From assembly GCA_937949615.1 (NCBI GenBank), contig CALEDQ010000008.1, positions 124,001-188,000 of the forward strand: DNA of 64,000 nt. The letters are read 5' to 3'. This document shows positions 1-8,170 of the stretch, one piece after another. Position 1 is the stretch's first letter, and each line of letters begins with the position of its first letter. Source of the DNA: an uncultured bacterium (lineage in GTDB: Bacteria > Muiribacteriota > Ozemobacteria > Ozemobacterales > Ozemobacteraceae). The translations under genes were made by a program, and so were the position numbers. The notes beneath the pieces were generated by a model. That model was not told where the DNA came from, searched no databases, and saw only the letters and a list, made by a program, of their open reading frames with translations.

Positions 1-3000
1 GGCCGCGTTCAAATACCCAGATAAATCTGCCATCGCTGCGGCGAATACGATATTGCATCTCATAGGGTTTTCGACTGTGAATACAGTTGCGCAGAATCTG
101 ATCGTTGGCGCGCAGGTCATCTTCGTGAATCACGCTCGCAAATGAGCGAACGGCGTTGCCGATAAAGTCTTCGGCAGGGTAACCGGTCAATCTCTGCACT
201 TCATCGCTGACGAATTCCATGGTCCAGTGTTCGTCGTTCAAGCAGCGGTAAGAAATGCCGGGAAGGTTTGCCACCAGAGTCTTGAGCCTTTCCTCACTGC
301 GGCGCAGTTCTTCTCTAACCTTATACTGGTCTGTTACATCATGAAAAACCAGAACCACACCTCTGATCGCTCCATCGGCATCACGAATTGGAGCAGCACT
401 GTCAGCGATCTGTCTTGCTGTCGCATCTCTGGCAATCAGGGTGGTATCGCTGGCAAGCTCGATAATTTCGCCCGTTTCGAGAACCTCACGTACCGGACAA
501 CCGACTGGTTTGCCGGACTTATAGGAGACAGCCTTGAAAACATCGTTAAGGTGAGTGCCCAGGGCTTCGTTCAATGGCCAGCCGGTAAGTTTCAGCGCAA
601 TTGGATTGATTCTGGTAATGATACCTTCAAGATCGGTGGCAATAACCGCATCGCCAATTGAATTCAACGTGATAAAAAGGTCATTTTCTCTCTCTCTCAA
701 TTCACGGGACCTCTCTGCGACCAGCAGTTCAAGATTGAACTGCCGACTTCTGAGAACCCCGACAAAAAGGGCCAATAAAAAGGTAATGACAATACCGACG
801 GCACTCGTCGCTCTTACCGCCTGTTCAAGCCTGTCGCCGGCAAGATAACTTGAGCCCGGGTGAACATTCAGAATCAGGCAGCGGCCAAAAATGAACATCG
901 GATAGCGCAGATGCATCTCTTTATCGCGCACAAAGTTATTATCTGCATCATTAACGGGTTTTTCGGGAAAAACCGCAAGAGTTCTGAGTGAATCGGCGTC
1001 ACAATCGGTAACAGTCAGGCTGACTCCCTCGTTTCCGACATAACTGCCGGGAATAATGCTGCTGATGATATCCTGAACCTCAAACGCGACACAGACAAAA
1101 CCGGTCGACTTTTTTTCATGAAAAACCGGCTGAATTACGATTAAACGATTGATGTTTTCCCGGTCAGCTCTGCTGTGACCACTAAAAAACGCGGAACATA
1201 CGAGCCCGGTTCTTGAAGCTTCGTCGATAAGCTTTCTGAATTCAGGGCCGCCGTATAAATTGCAGCCCTGCCAGCGTGGGTTGGCCTCAAAGGGAAAAAC
1301 ATAAGCAATCGGAAAATAAATATCTGAAGAAGCAGCCGCGGTTTTTCTGCCCCCCTGATCGAGGTTAAAGATAGTGAAGTCTTCAAAACCCTGGCCTTTA
1401 ATTTCGTCGATAAAGCCAGCCTTGTCTGAAGCCGGTATGCGTGGTACCCAGGCCCATGCCTGCACCGACAAATTTTTCGCCAGTGGCCTGACAAAGTAAG
1501 AAAACTCTTCGTAAGTTTTCTTGAAGTTATCGTTGCCAAAAAGGTTGCCGAGCTGTTCGAGATCGCGGCGCAGCTGTTTGAAAGAAGCGCTGACCAGCTG
1601 GTTTTTGGCATCGGCGATCCAGCGAAACTCCTGCCGGCTTCTTGCAATTTCCGTTTCGTGAATGAGAGAAGTGATAAAAAACGTTACCAGCAGGCCAAAA
1701 ACGAGAGAAATGATGGTTTCGGAATGGGCCAGCCACCACAACGATTGTTTCACCGGGATTGTGTCGCGCCAGAGAAGCAGGAAAATGCTCATCAGAGCGA
1801 CAAATGAAAGCAGCATGGTGCCCTTGATAGCCCCGAGGCGGGCCTGCATCAGCAGGCCTTTCCAGTCTTCTGCCAGGATATCGATGCAGAGCAGAATCAG
1901 AACTTCATTGGTTTTTGGGTCAGGCACCGGCACGAATGCCGAAATAAAAGTACCATATTCATCAGTATATGGGCCGATCACCACCGGCAAACCGTCATCA
2001 AAAATTTTCCAGACTCTCGGATCAGGTTTTTCATATACCGCACCAACCGGGGAAGCCTGAGGATCATCAGTTGCGTAGTTTTCTGGCCCAAAAATCAGCT
2101 GAGAACCTCTTCTGGCTATGGTATAGATGCCGCGCAGACCCGAATGGGAGCGGCTGTATGCCTGCATCTGACTTCTCAGGCGCAGAAACGACGGGTTTTT
2201 CTCGTCTTCAGCAGTAAAAGTCAGGTCGCGAATGCGATCATGATTGAGCGTCTGGGCGATAGCAATGCCGCTTCTCAGGGTTTCATGGCGAAACGTGCTG
2301 TCATAAGCCCTGCCGCGCCAGTCGGTGGCCCACCAACCGGCGGCAAGAAGCATTGGCAGTAACAAAGGCAGAAACAGCCGGCGAAAAAACAGAGATTCTT
2401 CACTTGCCGGCATTTTTCGACGAAAATGCAGCCAGAGCCCGGCCATGATTAAAATGGCACAGATGGCTCGAAAAACCACTACCGGCATTCCGGTGGCAAC
2501 CGCAAAACTTTCTGAATTAATGCTCTCTGAAGGCCAGAGAACTGAAGGTGTGACCAGAAAGCCGGCAAAAATTCCATAGAAAGCCATAAAAACGGCAGAC
2601 AGAATCAGTGGCCGGCTGCCGTTGTTCCGCGCTTCATGCAAAAGAACCCAGGCCGCCAGAAGCGAGCCAGGCAGCGCCAGAAAGTAGCGGCAGCCGTTAA
2701 TAAACGCATCGAGACCATAAAAACCACAAAGCCCCGCCAGCATCAGCAGTAAGAGACAAAGCCAGCGTGGCAGCTCAAACTCATGCATGGCTGACAGACT
2801 GCGACGGCCAAATTCCATCAATGCAATAAAGGAAGAGATCAGCATCACAATGCGCGCCAGGTCTAGCCAGAAACCAGTTGCGACAAAAACAGCCCAGAGA
2901 TCCAGCCATTTATTTATGCCGTGCAGAAAACCGAACAGTGAAAATGATTTCCAGTGCAACAGTCTATCTTCGGGCAGATAAGAAAGTCGCCATGCCACAA

Positions 3001-3076
3001 TCGACAGCATGAAAAATGCAATGCCGTACAGGAAATAGATGTAGTCAAGCTGGCCTGAAAACCAGTTTTCTGGCAT
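1..3076 (-). CDS. Membrane sensor with Cache-like, CHASE and two PAS domains (3' end outside window)
   Basis: The reading frame is open from the ATG at 3076 to the left edge, so about 1025 residues are visible and the output domain is missing. Residues about 5-240 form a multi-helix membrane region. An extracytoplasmic Cache-like segment follows (about 250-400), then two more helices, a CHASE domain (about 490-685, with the family's 'AWVPR', 'YFPIAYVFP' and 'GxNLYGGPEFR'-like features), another helix, and two PAS domains (about 795-905 and 920-1025). CHASE domains sense small extracellular ligands and feed histidine kinases, GGDEF or cyclase outputs; which one applies here cannot be seen. The start was chosen because the hydrophobic N-terminus begins there and a promoter lies about 60 bases upstream. 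Two sensory regions stacked in one protein is unusual. Confidence 0.85.
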   Translation of the reverse strand, partial: MPENWFSGQLDYIYFLYGIAFFMLSIVAWRLSYLPEDRLLHWKSFSLFGFLHGINKWLDLWAVFVATGFWLDLARIVMLISSFIALMEFGRRSLSAMHEFELPRWLCLLLLMLAGLCGFYGLDAFINGCRYFLALPGSLLAAWVLLHEARNNGSRPLILSAVFMAFYGIFAGFLVTPSVLWPSESINSESFAVATGMPVVVFRAICAILIMAGLWLHFRRKMPASEESLFFRRLFLPLLLPMLLAAGWWATDWRGRAYDSTFRHETLRSGIAIAQTLNHDRIRDLTFTAEDEKNPSFLRLRSQMQAYSRSHSGLRGIYTIARRGSQLIFGPENYATDDPQASPVGAVYEKPDPRVWKIFDDGLPVVIGPYTDEYGTFISAFVPVPDPKTNEVLILLCIDILAEDWKGLLMQARLGAIKGTMLLSFVALMSIFLLLWRDTIPVKQSLWWLAHSETIISLVFGLLVTFFITSLIHETEIARSRQEFRWIADAKNQLVSASFKQLRRDLEQLGNLFGNDNFKKTYEEFSYFVRPLAKNLSVQAWAWVPRIPASDKAGFIDEIKGQGFEDFTIFNLDQGGRKTAAASSDIYFPIAYVFPFEANPRWQGCNLYGGPEFRKLIDEASRTGLVCSAFFSGHSRADRENINRLIVIQPVFHEKKSTGFVCVAFEVQDIISSIIPGSYVGNEGVSLTVTDCDADSLRTLAVFPEKPVNDADNNFVRDKEMHLRYPMFIFGRCLILNVHPGSSYLAGDRLEQAVRATSAVGIVITFLLALFVGVLRSRQFNLELLVAERSRELRERENDLFITLNSIGDAVIATDLEGIITRINPIALKLTGWPLNEALGTHLNDVFKAVSYKSGKPVGCPVREVLETGEIIELASDTTLIARDATARQIADSAAPIRDADGAIRGVVLVFHDVTDQYKVREELRRSEERLKTLVANLPGISYRCLNDEHWTMEFVSDEVQRLTGYPAEDFIGNAVRSFASVIHEDDLRANDQILRNCIHSRKPYEMQYRIRRSDGRFIWVFERG

Positions 3077-3137
3077 GACTCAAATCTCTCAATTCTCTAT
3101 AATTTAAGAATTAAACCATTGGGGTGTGTATGGTCCC

Positions 3138-3166
3138 ATTATATCGGGACACACCAAATAAAACAA
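3138..3166 (-). promoter_or_regulatory. Sigma-70-type promoter of the CHASE/PAS sensor gene, inside an inverted repeat
   Basis: On the minus strand a TTGTTT box (3166-3161) and a perfect TATAAT (3143-3138) are separated by 17 bases. The -10 box sits between the arms of an imperfect inverted repeat at 3123-3157: GGTGTGT plus CCC on one side and GGGACACACC on the other, with a 5-base bulge. The overlap suggests a repressor or activator site controlling the sensor gene. Confidence 0.55.
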
Positions 3167-3191
3167 CCCCTGCCGCCCATGGCGACAGGGG
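3167..3191 (-). terminator. Rho-independent terminator of the nucleoside phosphorylase gene
   Basis: CCCCTG pairs with CAGGGG and CGCC with GGCG around a 3-base loop, with one mismatch. On the minus strand the stem is followed by TTGTTTTATTT, 15 bases after the phosphorylase stop codon. The same T-rich tail contains the -35 box of the next gene. Confidence 0.7.
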
Positions 3192-3205
3192 CTTGAATTC
3201 AGATT

Positions 3206-3934
3206 TTAAAGCCCGGCACGGCTCATGGCGGCCATTGCCTCAAGACCGATCTGCAGCATTCTTTCTTTGCCTCTGGTGACCTGTTCACCATGGGGATCAT
3301 AATTGCCTTCATCCCACTTGAGGGGGTTGCCATCGACGGTAGCAATGGCGCCGGCTTTTACGCCGCGCAGAGAAGCGATTACATAGAGAGCTGAAACTTC
3401 CATTTCAACGCCCGGAACTCCGGCCTTGCTGTACAATTCAAGCGAAGAGGGCAATACGCCTGGATAGAAAAGATCGCTGGTAACCATGATACCACGGCGA
3501 TATGGCGCCTGAATTTCTTTACATGCCTTTTCAATCGCCTGGCAGACTTCTGCATCGGCAATTGCCGGGTAACCGAGTGGTACCAGTAAAGGCGTAACAC
3601 CGTCTTCTCTGACCGCGCCGGTGGCAATGATGTGGTCGCCCTGGCCGAGGTAATCCTGCAGACTGCCGCAGGTGCCGACTCTGACAATTACTTTTGCGCC
3701 AATTTTGATCAGTTCTTCAAAACAGATCGATGCGCCGGCTGAACCAACGCCATGCGAGGTGATGGTAATGCGTTCGCCCTTGTAAACACCGGCAAAAGTG
3801 CGATATTCGCGATTATAGGCCAGCTCTTCACAGCTCTCACAAAGTTTTGCGATTTTTTCAGCGCGGGCCGGGTCACCGCAGACGAGAACATAAGGAGAAA
3901 TCTGGCCGGCTCTAAGCTTCAGATGTGGAGTCAT
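3206..3934 (-). CDS. Nucleoside phosphorylase (PNP/UDP family)
   Basis: This is a 242-residue soluble enzyme of the purine nucleoside/uridine phosphorylase family, which cleaves nucleosides with phosphate to give free base and (deoxy)ribose 1-phosphate. Family features visible include 'VCGDPARAEKIA' near the N-terminus (phosphate-binding loop), 'SHGVGSAGASI', 'RVGTCGSLQ' at about 93-101, and 'GVEMEVSALYV', whose Glu-Met-Glu contacts the ribose. The length is typical for hexameric NP-I enzymes. The start has an AGGAAAGGG ribosome site and a good promoter (3967-3995), and a terminator follows the gene, so it is probably monocistronic. The motif cannot decide between uridine and purine substrates, so no gene symbol is given. 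Confidence 0.9.
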   Translation of the reverse strand: MTPHLKLRAGQISPYVLVCGDPARAEKIAKLCESCEELAYNREYRTFAGVYKGERITITSHGVGSAGASICFEELIKIGAKVIVRVGTCGSLQDYLGQGDHIIATGAVREDGVTPLLVPLGYPAIADAEVCQAIEKACKEIQAPYRRGIMVTSDLFYPGVLPSSLELYSKAGVPGVEMEVSALYVIASLRGVKAGAIATVDGNPLKWDEGNYDPHGEQVTRGKERMLQIGLEAMAAMSRAGL

Positions 3935-3966
3935 ATCAATCCCTTTCCTGTTTGGTTTGCCTAAAG

Positions 3967-3995
3967 ACTATACTAATTCCGACGCTACCGGTCAA
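3967..3995 (-). promoter_or_regulatory. Promoter of the nucleoside phosphorylase gene
   Basis: On the minus strand TTGACC (3995-3990) and TATAGT (3972-3967) are 17 bases apart, about 35 bases before the start codon and ahead of its AGGAAAGGG ribosome site. Both boxes match five of six consensus positions. Confidence 0.65.
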
Positions 3996-4165
3996 CTTTG
4001 CCAACTGCTCAATTTTTGCACACCAGAAATTGCCCTCTTATTAAGCACTGCTGTGCCCGAATTATGGTTATGGCGTCCTTTCAATGCAGGTTTCAGCAAC
4101 TTCTTCGCAAACTGGCACACAAAATGCTTTACCTGGTTTGCATTCTTAACGAAAGGAGGAGTGTT

Positions 4166-4303
4166 ATGATGGACCTCAGCATTCTCGTGTTTTTTCAACG
4201 CTGGTTAATCGCCAGCGACAAGGAATTGAACAGTCACCGCATGTCTGACCACCGCAACGAGGGCGACCTGACCGGGCACCCTCCGTTGAACCGGGGCCGC
4301 TGA
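4166..4303 (+). CDS. Possible 45-residue small protein or leader peptide
   Basis: This short frame begins with two ATG codons five bases after a near-perfect Shine-Dalgarno (AAAGGAGGA), one of the best in the window, and ends at a TGA. The peptide starts with a short hydrophobic patch (MMDLSILVFF) followed by a charged, His/Arg/Asn-rich tail; no family is recognised. A strong 11-bp hairpin (4337-4363) separates it from the ABC exporter genes, so it could be a leader peptide of an attenuator or a small stand-alone protein. The main support is the ribosome site; the codon content is not decisive. Confidence 0.4.
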   Translation: MMDLSILVFFQRWLIASDKELNSHRMSDHRNEGDLTGHPPLNRGR

Positions 4304-4336
4304 TTCGATGTGACCCTGTAGCAGCAGAAAAATCAA

Positions 4337-4363
4337 GCCTGGCCTGCAAACGGCAGGTCAGGC
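4337..4363 (+). promoter_or_regulatory. Strong hairpin between the small ORF and the ABC exporter operon
   Basis: GCCTGGCCTGC (4337-4347) and GCAGGTCAGGC (4353-4363) form an 11-bp stem with one G-U pair and a 5-base loop. A short T-run (about 4376-4381) follows 12 bases later, too far for a textbook terminator. A TAGAAT box at 4386-4391 just after it may be a -10 element, though no clear -35 is seen. Attenuator or weak terminator are the likely roles. Confidence 0.45.
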
Positions 4364-4426
4364 GGCAGATAACAGCTTTTTGTGTTAGAATGGCGCCGAC
4401 CATTAAGACAACCGCACCTGACCAAA

Positions 4427-6196
4427 ATGAAAAAGTCTGCCTCTGCCCAATCATTTCAAAGCGCCATCAAGGTTCTCAGCCGCTGCTTGGGTTTTTTAAA
4501 GCCATACTGGCACCTGACACTCGGCGGCTACCTTGCGCTGATTGCGATCAACACCCTTACTCTGGCCATCCCGCAGTTTATCCGCTGGACAATCGATCAT
4601 GGCATCAGTCAGGGAAACCGCCAGCTGGTAATCAATGCCGTGCTCGGCCTTATCTGCCTTGCCATGCTGCGCGGTCTGCTCACCTACCTTCAGGGGCGCT
4701 GGACCGAAACTGCTTCACAGAACGTCGCCTGCGACCTGCGCCAGAAAATTCATGCACAACTGGCCAGTCTCTCGTTTTCATACCATGACCGTGCCGAAAC
4801 CGGGCAGCTGCTCTCAAGAGCCGTTCAGGATGTCGAAAGAATCCGCTTTATCACCGGCAGAGCCTTTGTCAGGATCGCTGATGGCATTGTTCTGCTCGTC
4901 GGAACCGGACTTTTTCTCATACACATAAACACGATTCTCGGGCTAATGGCGCTTTCGACCATGCCGCTGATCATCTGGCGGGCAATCTATCTCGGAAGCC
5001 GGCAAAGGCCGCTGGCATTGCTGATTCAGAAGCAGTTGACAAGACTGACGACACGACTTGAACAGAACCTGCGCGGCATACGCATCGTCAAGGCATTTAC
5101 TCAGGAAAACGCTGAAATCACAAAATTCAACCGCGAAAATAACCGCTGGTTATCGCTGTCGGCCAGATCTGCCAGATTGCAGGCCTTCAATGCCCCCCTT
5201 ATCGACCTGATTGCCAACCTGGGCACAGTTATTGTCATAGCCGGTGGCGGCTGGCTGGTCACCCGTGGCACCCTGACAACCGGCGACCTGGTCGCCTTTA
5301 CCACCTGCATCGGCCTTCTCGCTGTGCCGGTGCGGCGTCTCGGCAACATCGTTTCGGCCCTGGCACAGGCGGTTGCCTCCGGTGAACGGGTTTTCGAAAT
5401 TCTCGACCTGGTCTCTGAAGTGCATGATCAGCCGGGCGCCGTGCATCTGCCGGCGGTTCGCGGTCTGGTCAGATTCGAAAACGTCAGTTTTGCCTACACA
5501 CATGGGCACAATATTCTCAAAGATGTTTCTTTTGAGGCCGCGCCGGGCCAGATTATTGCCCTGGTCGGCCGCACCGGTTCAGGAAAATCAACGATCATCA
5601 ATCTGCTGCCGAGATTTTACGAAGCAACTGCCGGTAGAATCAGTATCGATGGGCACGACATCAGAGATGTCACCCTGGCTTCGCTGCGTGATCAGATCGG
5701 CATCGTGCTGCAGGAAACCACTCTTTTTGCAGCCACCATTCGCGAGAACCTGCTTTTCGGGAAACCCGAAGCCAGTGAAAGCGAGATGATCGAAGCTGCC
5801 AGAGCCGCCCAGGCGCACCAGTTCATCACTCAGATGCCATCAGGTTATGACACGCCGGTGGGCGAAAAGGGCGTTACCCTTTCGGGCGGACAGAAGCAGA
5901 GACTGGCGATTGCCCGCACCCTGCTGCGCAACCCGCGCATTCTCATTCTCGACGATGCCACCGCCAGTGTCGACACTGAGACAGAACAGTTGATTCAAAA
6001 GGCTCTCGACACACTAATGTCGGGGCGCACCTGCTTCATCATCGCCCAGCGCCTCAGCACCCTGCGCCGGGCCGACCTGACTCTGGTGCTGGACCACGGC
6101 CGGATAATCGCCCATGGTTCTCATGAACAGCTGCTGGCCACCTGCGGTCTCTATTCAGACATCTACAATCAACAGGCGCAGGTGAACCGTTTATGA
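4427..6196 (+). CDS. ABC exporter half-transporter, degenerate-site subunit
   Basis: The 589-residue protein has an N-terminal six-helix ABC_membrane domain (about 30-320) and a C-terminal nucleotide-binding domain. Walker A is GRTGSGKST and the signature is LSGGQ, but Walker B ends in LDD, so the catalytic Glu is Asp, and the switch is IAQR, so His is Gln. These are the hallmark changes of the non-catalytic site in heterodimeric exporters such as TM287/288, LmrCD and BmrCD. The next gene overlaps by ATGA and supplies the partner with intact LDE and IAHR. The ATG at 4427 is preferred over an upstream GTG at 4382 because that codon overlaps a possible -10 box; the ribosome site is weak either way. 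Substrate is unknown (drug, lipid or peptide). Confidence 0.88.
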   Translation: MKKSASAQSFQSAIKVLSRCLGFLKPYWHLTLGGYLALIAINTLTLAIPQFIRWTIDHGISQGNRQLVINAVLGLICLAMLRGLLTYLQGRWTETASQNVACDLRQKIHAQLASLSFSYHDRAETGQLLSRAVQDVERIRFITGRAFVRIADGIVLLVGTGLFLIHINTILGLMALSTMPLIIWRAIYLGSRQRPLALLIQKQLTRLTTRLEQNLRGIRIVKAFTQENAEITKFNRENNRWLSLSARSARLQAFNAPLIDLIANLGTVIVIAGGGWLVTRGTLTTGDLVAFTTCIGLLAVPVRRLGNIVSALAQAVASGERVFEILDLVSEVHDQPGAVHLPAVRGLVRFENVSFAYTHGHNILKDVSFEAAPGQIIALVGRTGSGKSTIINLLPRFYEATAGRISIDGHDIRDVTLASLRDQIGIVLQETTLFAATIRENLLFGKPEASESEMIEAARAAQAHQFITQMPSGYDTPVGEKGVTLSGGQKQRLAIARTLLRNPRILILDDATASVDTETEQLIQKALDTLMSGRTCFIIAQRLSTLRRADLTLVLDHGRIIAHGSHEQLLATCGLYSDIYNQQAQVNRL

Positions 6197-8001
6197 GTTT
6201 TTCAATCGGGTCTTCAGGTTCAGCAATGGGGCCGCGCACCGCCATGAGCAGCTTTGGTCGCGAAAGCGAGGGCCAGGCTTTCAACCCACACATTTTTCGT
6301 CGGCTGCTGAAGCTTCTGCGGCCGCACCGCCGACGGATGCTGGCAGCCCTGCTGCTGATGGTATTGAATTCTGCACTGGCCCTGACGGTTCCATACCTGA
6401 TCAAGGTCGCCATTGACGATGATATTGCCACCAATCACGGTAACGGGCTTTTACAGACAGCATTTATGATGGCTGCCGCTTTTATCGGTATTTATCTGGC
6501 TGCTTCACTGCAACAGCATCTGCTGGCCAGAACCGGTCTCAAGGTTCTGACAACCCTCAGATCGAGGCTGTTCAGGCATCTGCAAAACCTGCCCCTCGAA
6601 TGGCATCACAGGCATATAGTCGGCGTCACGATTTCACGGGTAATCAGTGATGTTTCTGTGGTCAATGATCTGCTTTCTGAAGGGGTTGCCACGTTGATCG
6701 GCGATACGGTTCTGCTGGCCGGAATTGTCTGCGTCATGCTCGCGTTCCATGTTCCGCTCGCCCTGGCCGCCTTTACCGTTATTCCGCTGATGCTGACCGC
6801 AACCTGGCTGTTTTCCAAAAATGCCAGAATTGCTTTCAGACAGACACGGCAACGCATTGCGGCCGTTGTTGGCGGTCTGGCCGAAGATATTTCGGGGATC
6901 AGAGTCATTCAGGCCTTTGCGCGCGAAGGCGTTTCGGCCGAACGCTTCAACGAAGTCAACCAGGCGAACCGCGACGCCAATATCAAAGCCATGTCGCTGT
7001 CATTCATGTTTCTGCCAACCGTAGATTTTCTCGGCGTGCTCGCCACCGGAATCGTGCTTCTGTATGGCGGTCTGCTGGTTGCCCGTGGCGAAATCACTAT
7101 CGGTGTCGTAGTCGCTTTTATCGCCTACGTAACCAGATTCTTTCAGCCGATTCAAGACCTCTCACAGCTTTACACAACCATGCAGTCAGCCATGGCTGGT
7201 GGCGAAAGGGTGTTCGAACTGCTCGACACCGTGCCCGCGATTCAGGATAGTGGATCGGCAGCAGACATTGGTGCAGTTACCGGAAAAATTGAGTTCAGAC
7301 AGGTGGATTTCGCATACACTCCCGCAGCGCCGGTGCTCAAAAACATCGACCTGACGCTTGAACCAGGTCGAACCATGGCGATTGTCGGGCCGACCGGAGC
7401 CGGCAAAACCACGATGGCCAACCTGATAATGCGCCTTTACGACGTGACTGCGGGTGCCATTCTCATAGATGGCCATGATCTGCGGCAGTTCACCCAGTCG
7501 TCACTGCGCCGCCAGATGGCACTGGTTCCCCAGGAACCTTTTTTGTTTGGTGGTTCAGTGGCTGACAACATCAGATTTTCGCGGCCTGAAGCCTCTGCCG
7601 GTCAGATTATAAGAGCTGCCGAAATGGCCAACGCCCATAATTTTATTGTTTCTCTGCCGGCAGGCTATGCGACCAGAATACTCGAGGGCGGCGTCAATCT
7701 CTCAATTGGCCAGAGGCAGCTGCTGAGCATCGCCAGGGCCGTGCTCGCCAATCCGCGCATTCTGATCATGGACGAAGCGACAGCCAGCATCGATACTCTT
7801 ACCGAAGCCCTGATTCAGGATGCCCTGCAGAAACTGCTGACCGGCAGAACCGCGCTGATTATAGCGCACCGCCTCACCACGATTAAAAACGCAGACCAGA
7901 TATGCGTGCTGAAAAACGGCAGCATCGTCGAACGGGGCATGCACAGCCAGCTTATGGCCAGCTGCGGGACATACCGGGATCTCTACCTGCTTCAGCACTG
8001 A
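6193..8001 (+). CDS. ABC exporter half-transporter, catalytic-site subunit
   Basis: This 602-residue half-transporter overlaps the previous gene by four bases, so the two are translationally coupled. About 45 N-terminal residues precede a six-helix transmembrane domain, followed by a nucleotide-binding domain with Walker A GPTGAGKTT, Walker B LIMDE with the catalytic Glu, and IAHR with the switch His. Its signature is LSIGQ rather than LSGGQ. In a heterodimer this altered signature faces the partner's altered Walker B/switch, so all deviations fall in one of the two ATP sites. Members of this family export hydrophobic compounds or lipids. The N-terminal extension is Ser/Gly-rich and probably cytosolic. 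Confidence 0.9.
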   Translation: MSFSIGSSGSAMGPRTAMSSFGRESEGQAFNPHIFRRLLKLLRPHRRRMLAALLLMVLNSALALTVPYLIKVAIDDDIATNHGNGLLQTAFMMAAAFIGIYLAASLQQHLLARTGLKVLTTLRSRLFRHLQNLPLEWHHRHIVGVTISRVISDVSVVNDLLSEGVATLIGDTVLLAGIVCVMLAFHVPLALAAFTVIPLMLTATWLFSKNARIAFRQTRQRIAAVVGGLAEDISGIRVIQAFAREGVSAERFNEVNQANRDANIKAMSLSFMFLPTVDFLGVLATGIVLLYGGLLVARGEITIGVVVAFIAYVTRFFQPIQDLSQLYTTMQSAMAGGERVFELLDTVPAIQDSGSAADIGAVTGKIEFRQVDFAYTPAAPVLKNIDLTLEPGRTMAIVGPTGAGKTTMANLIMRLYDVTAGAILIDGHDLRQFTQSSLRRQMALVPQEPFLFGGSVADNIRFSRPEASAGQIIRAAEMANAHNFIVSLPAGYATRILEGGVNLSIGQRQLLSIARAVLANPRILIMDEATASIDTLTEALIQDALQKLLTGRTALIIAHRLTTIKNADQICVLKNGSIVERGMHSQLMASCGTYRDLYLLQH

Positions 8002-8045
8002 TCAGCTGCTCAATAACGATAAAACCGGCGAAAATTCTCAGCTCA

Positions 8046-8073
8046 CAGCAGCAGTGCCCAATGCAGTCTGCTG
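8046..8073 (+). terminator. Weak terminator-like hairpin after the ABC exporter operon
   Basis: CAGCAG and CTGCTG arms enclose a 16-base loop and are followed by ATTTTACCCTTTTC. The stem is short, so this is a tentative call; its position between the exporter stop and the next promoter supports it. Confidence 0.35.
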
Positions 8074-8105
8074 ATTTTACCCTTTTCATGGCGGTTAAGC
8101 AAAAG

Positions 8106-8134
8106 TTGACAGTTTAACGGGGTATTGTTAGCAT
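8106..8134 (+). promoter_or_regulatory. Promoter of the DUF1015 gene
   Basis: A perfect TTGACA (8106-8111), a 17-base spacer and TAGCAT (8129-8134) lie 36 bases before the start codon, ahead of the AAGGAGAAGG ribosome site. Confidence 0.7.
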
Positions 8135-8170
8135 GCCCTCATCAGAATTCACTCTTCAAGGAGAAGGAAA

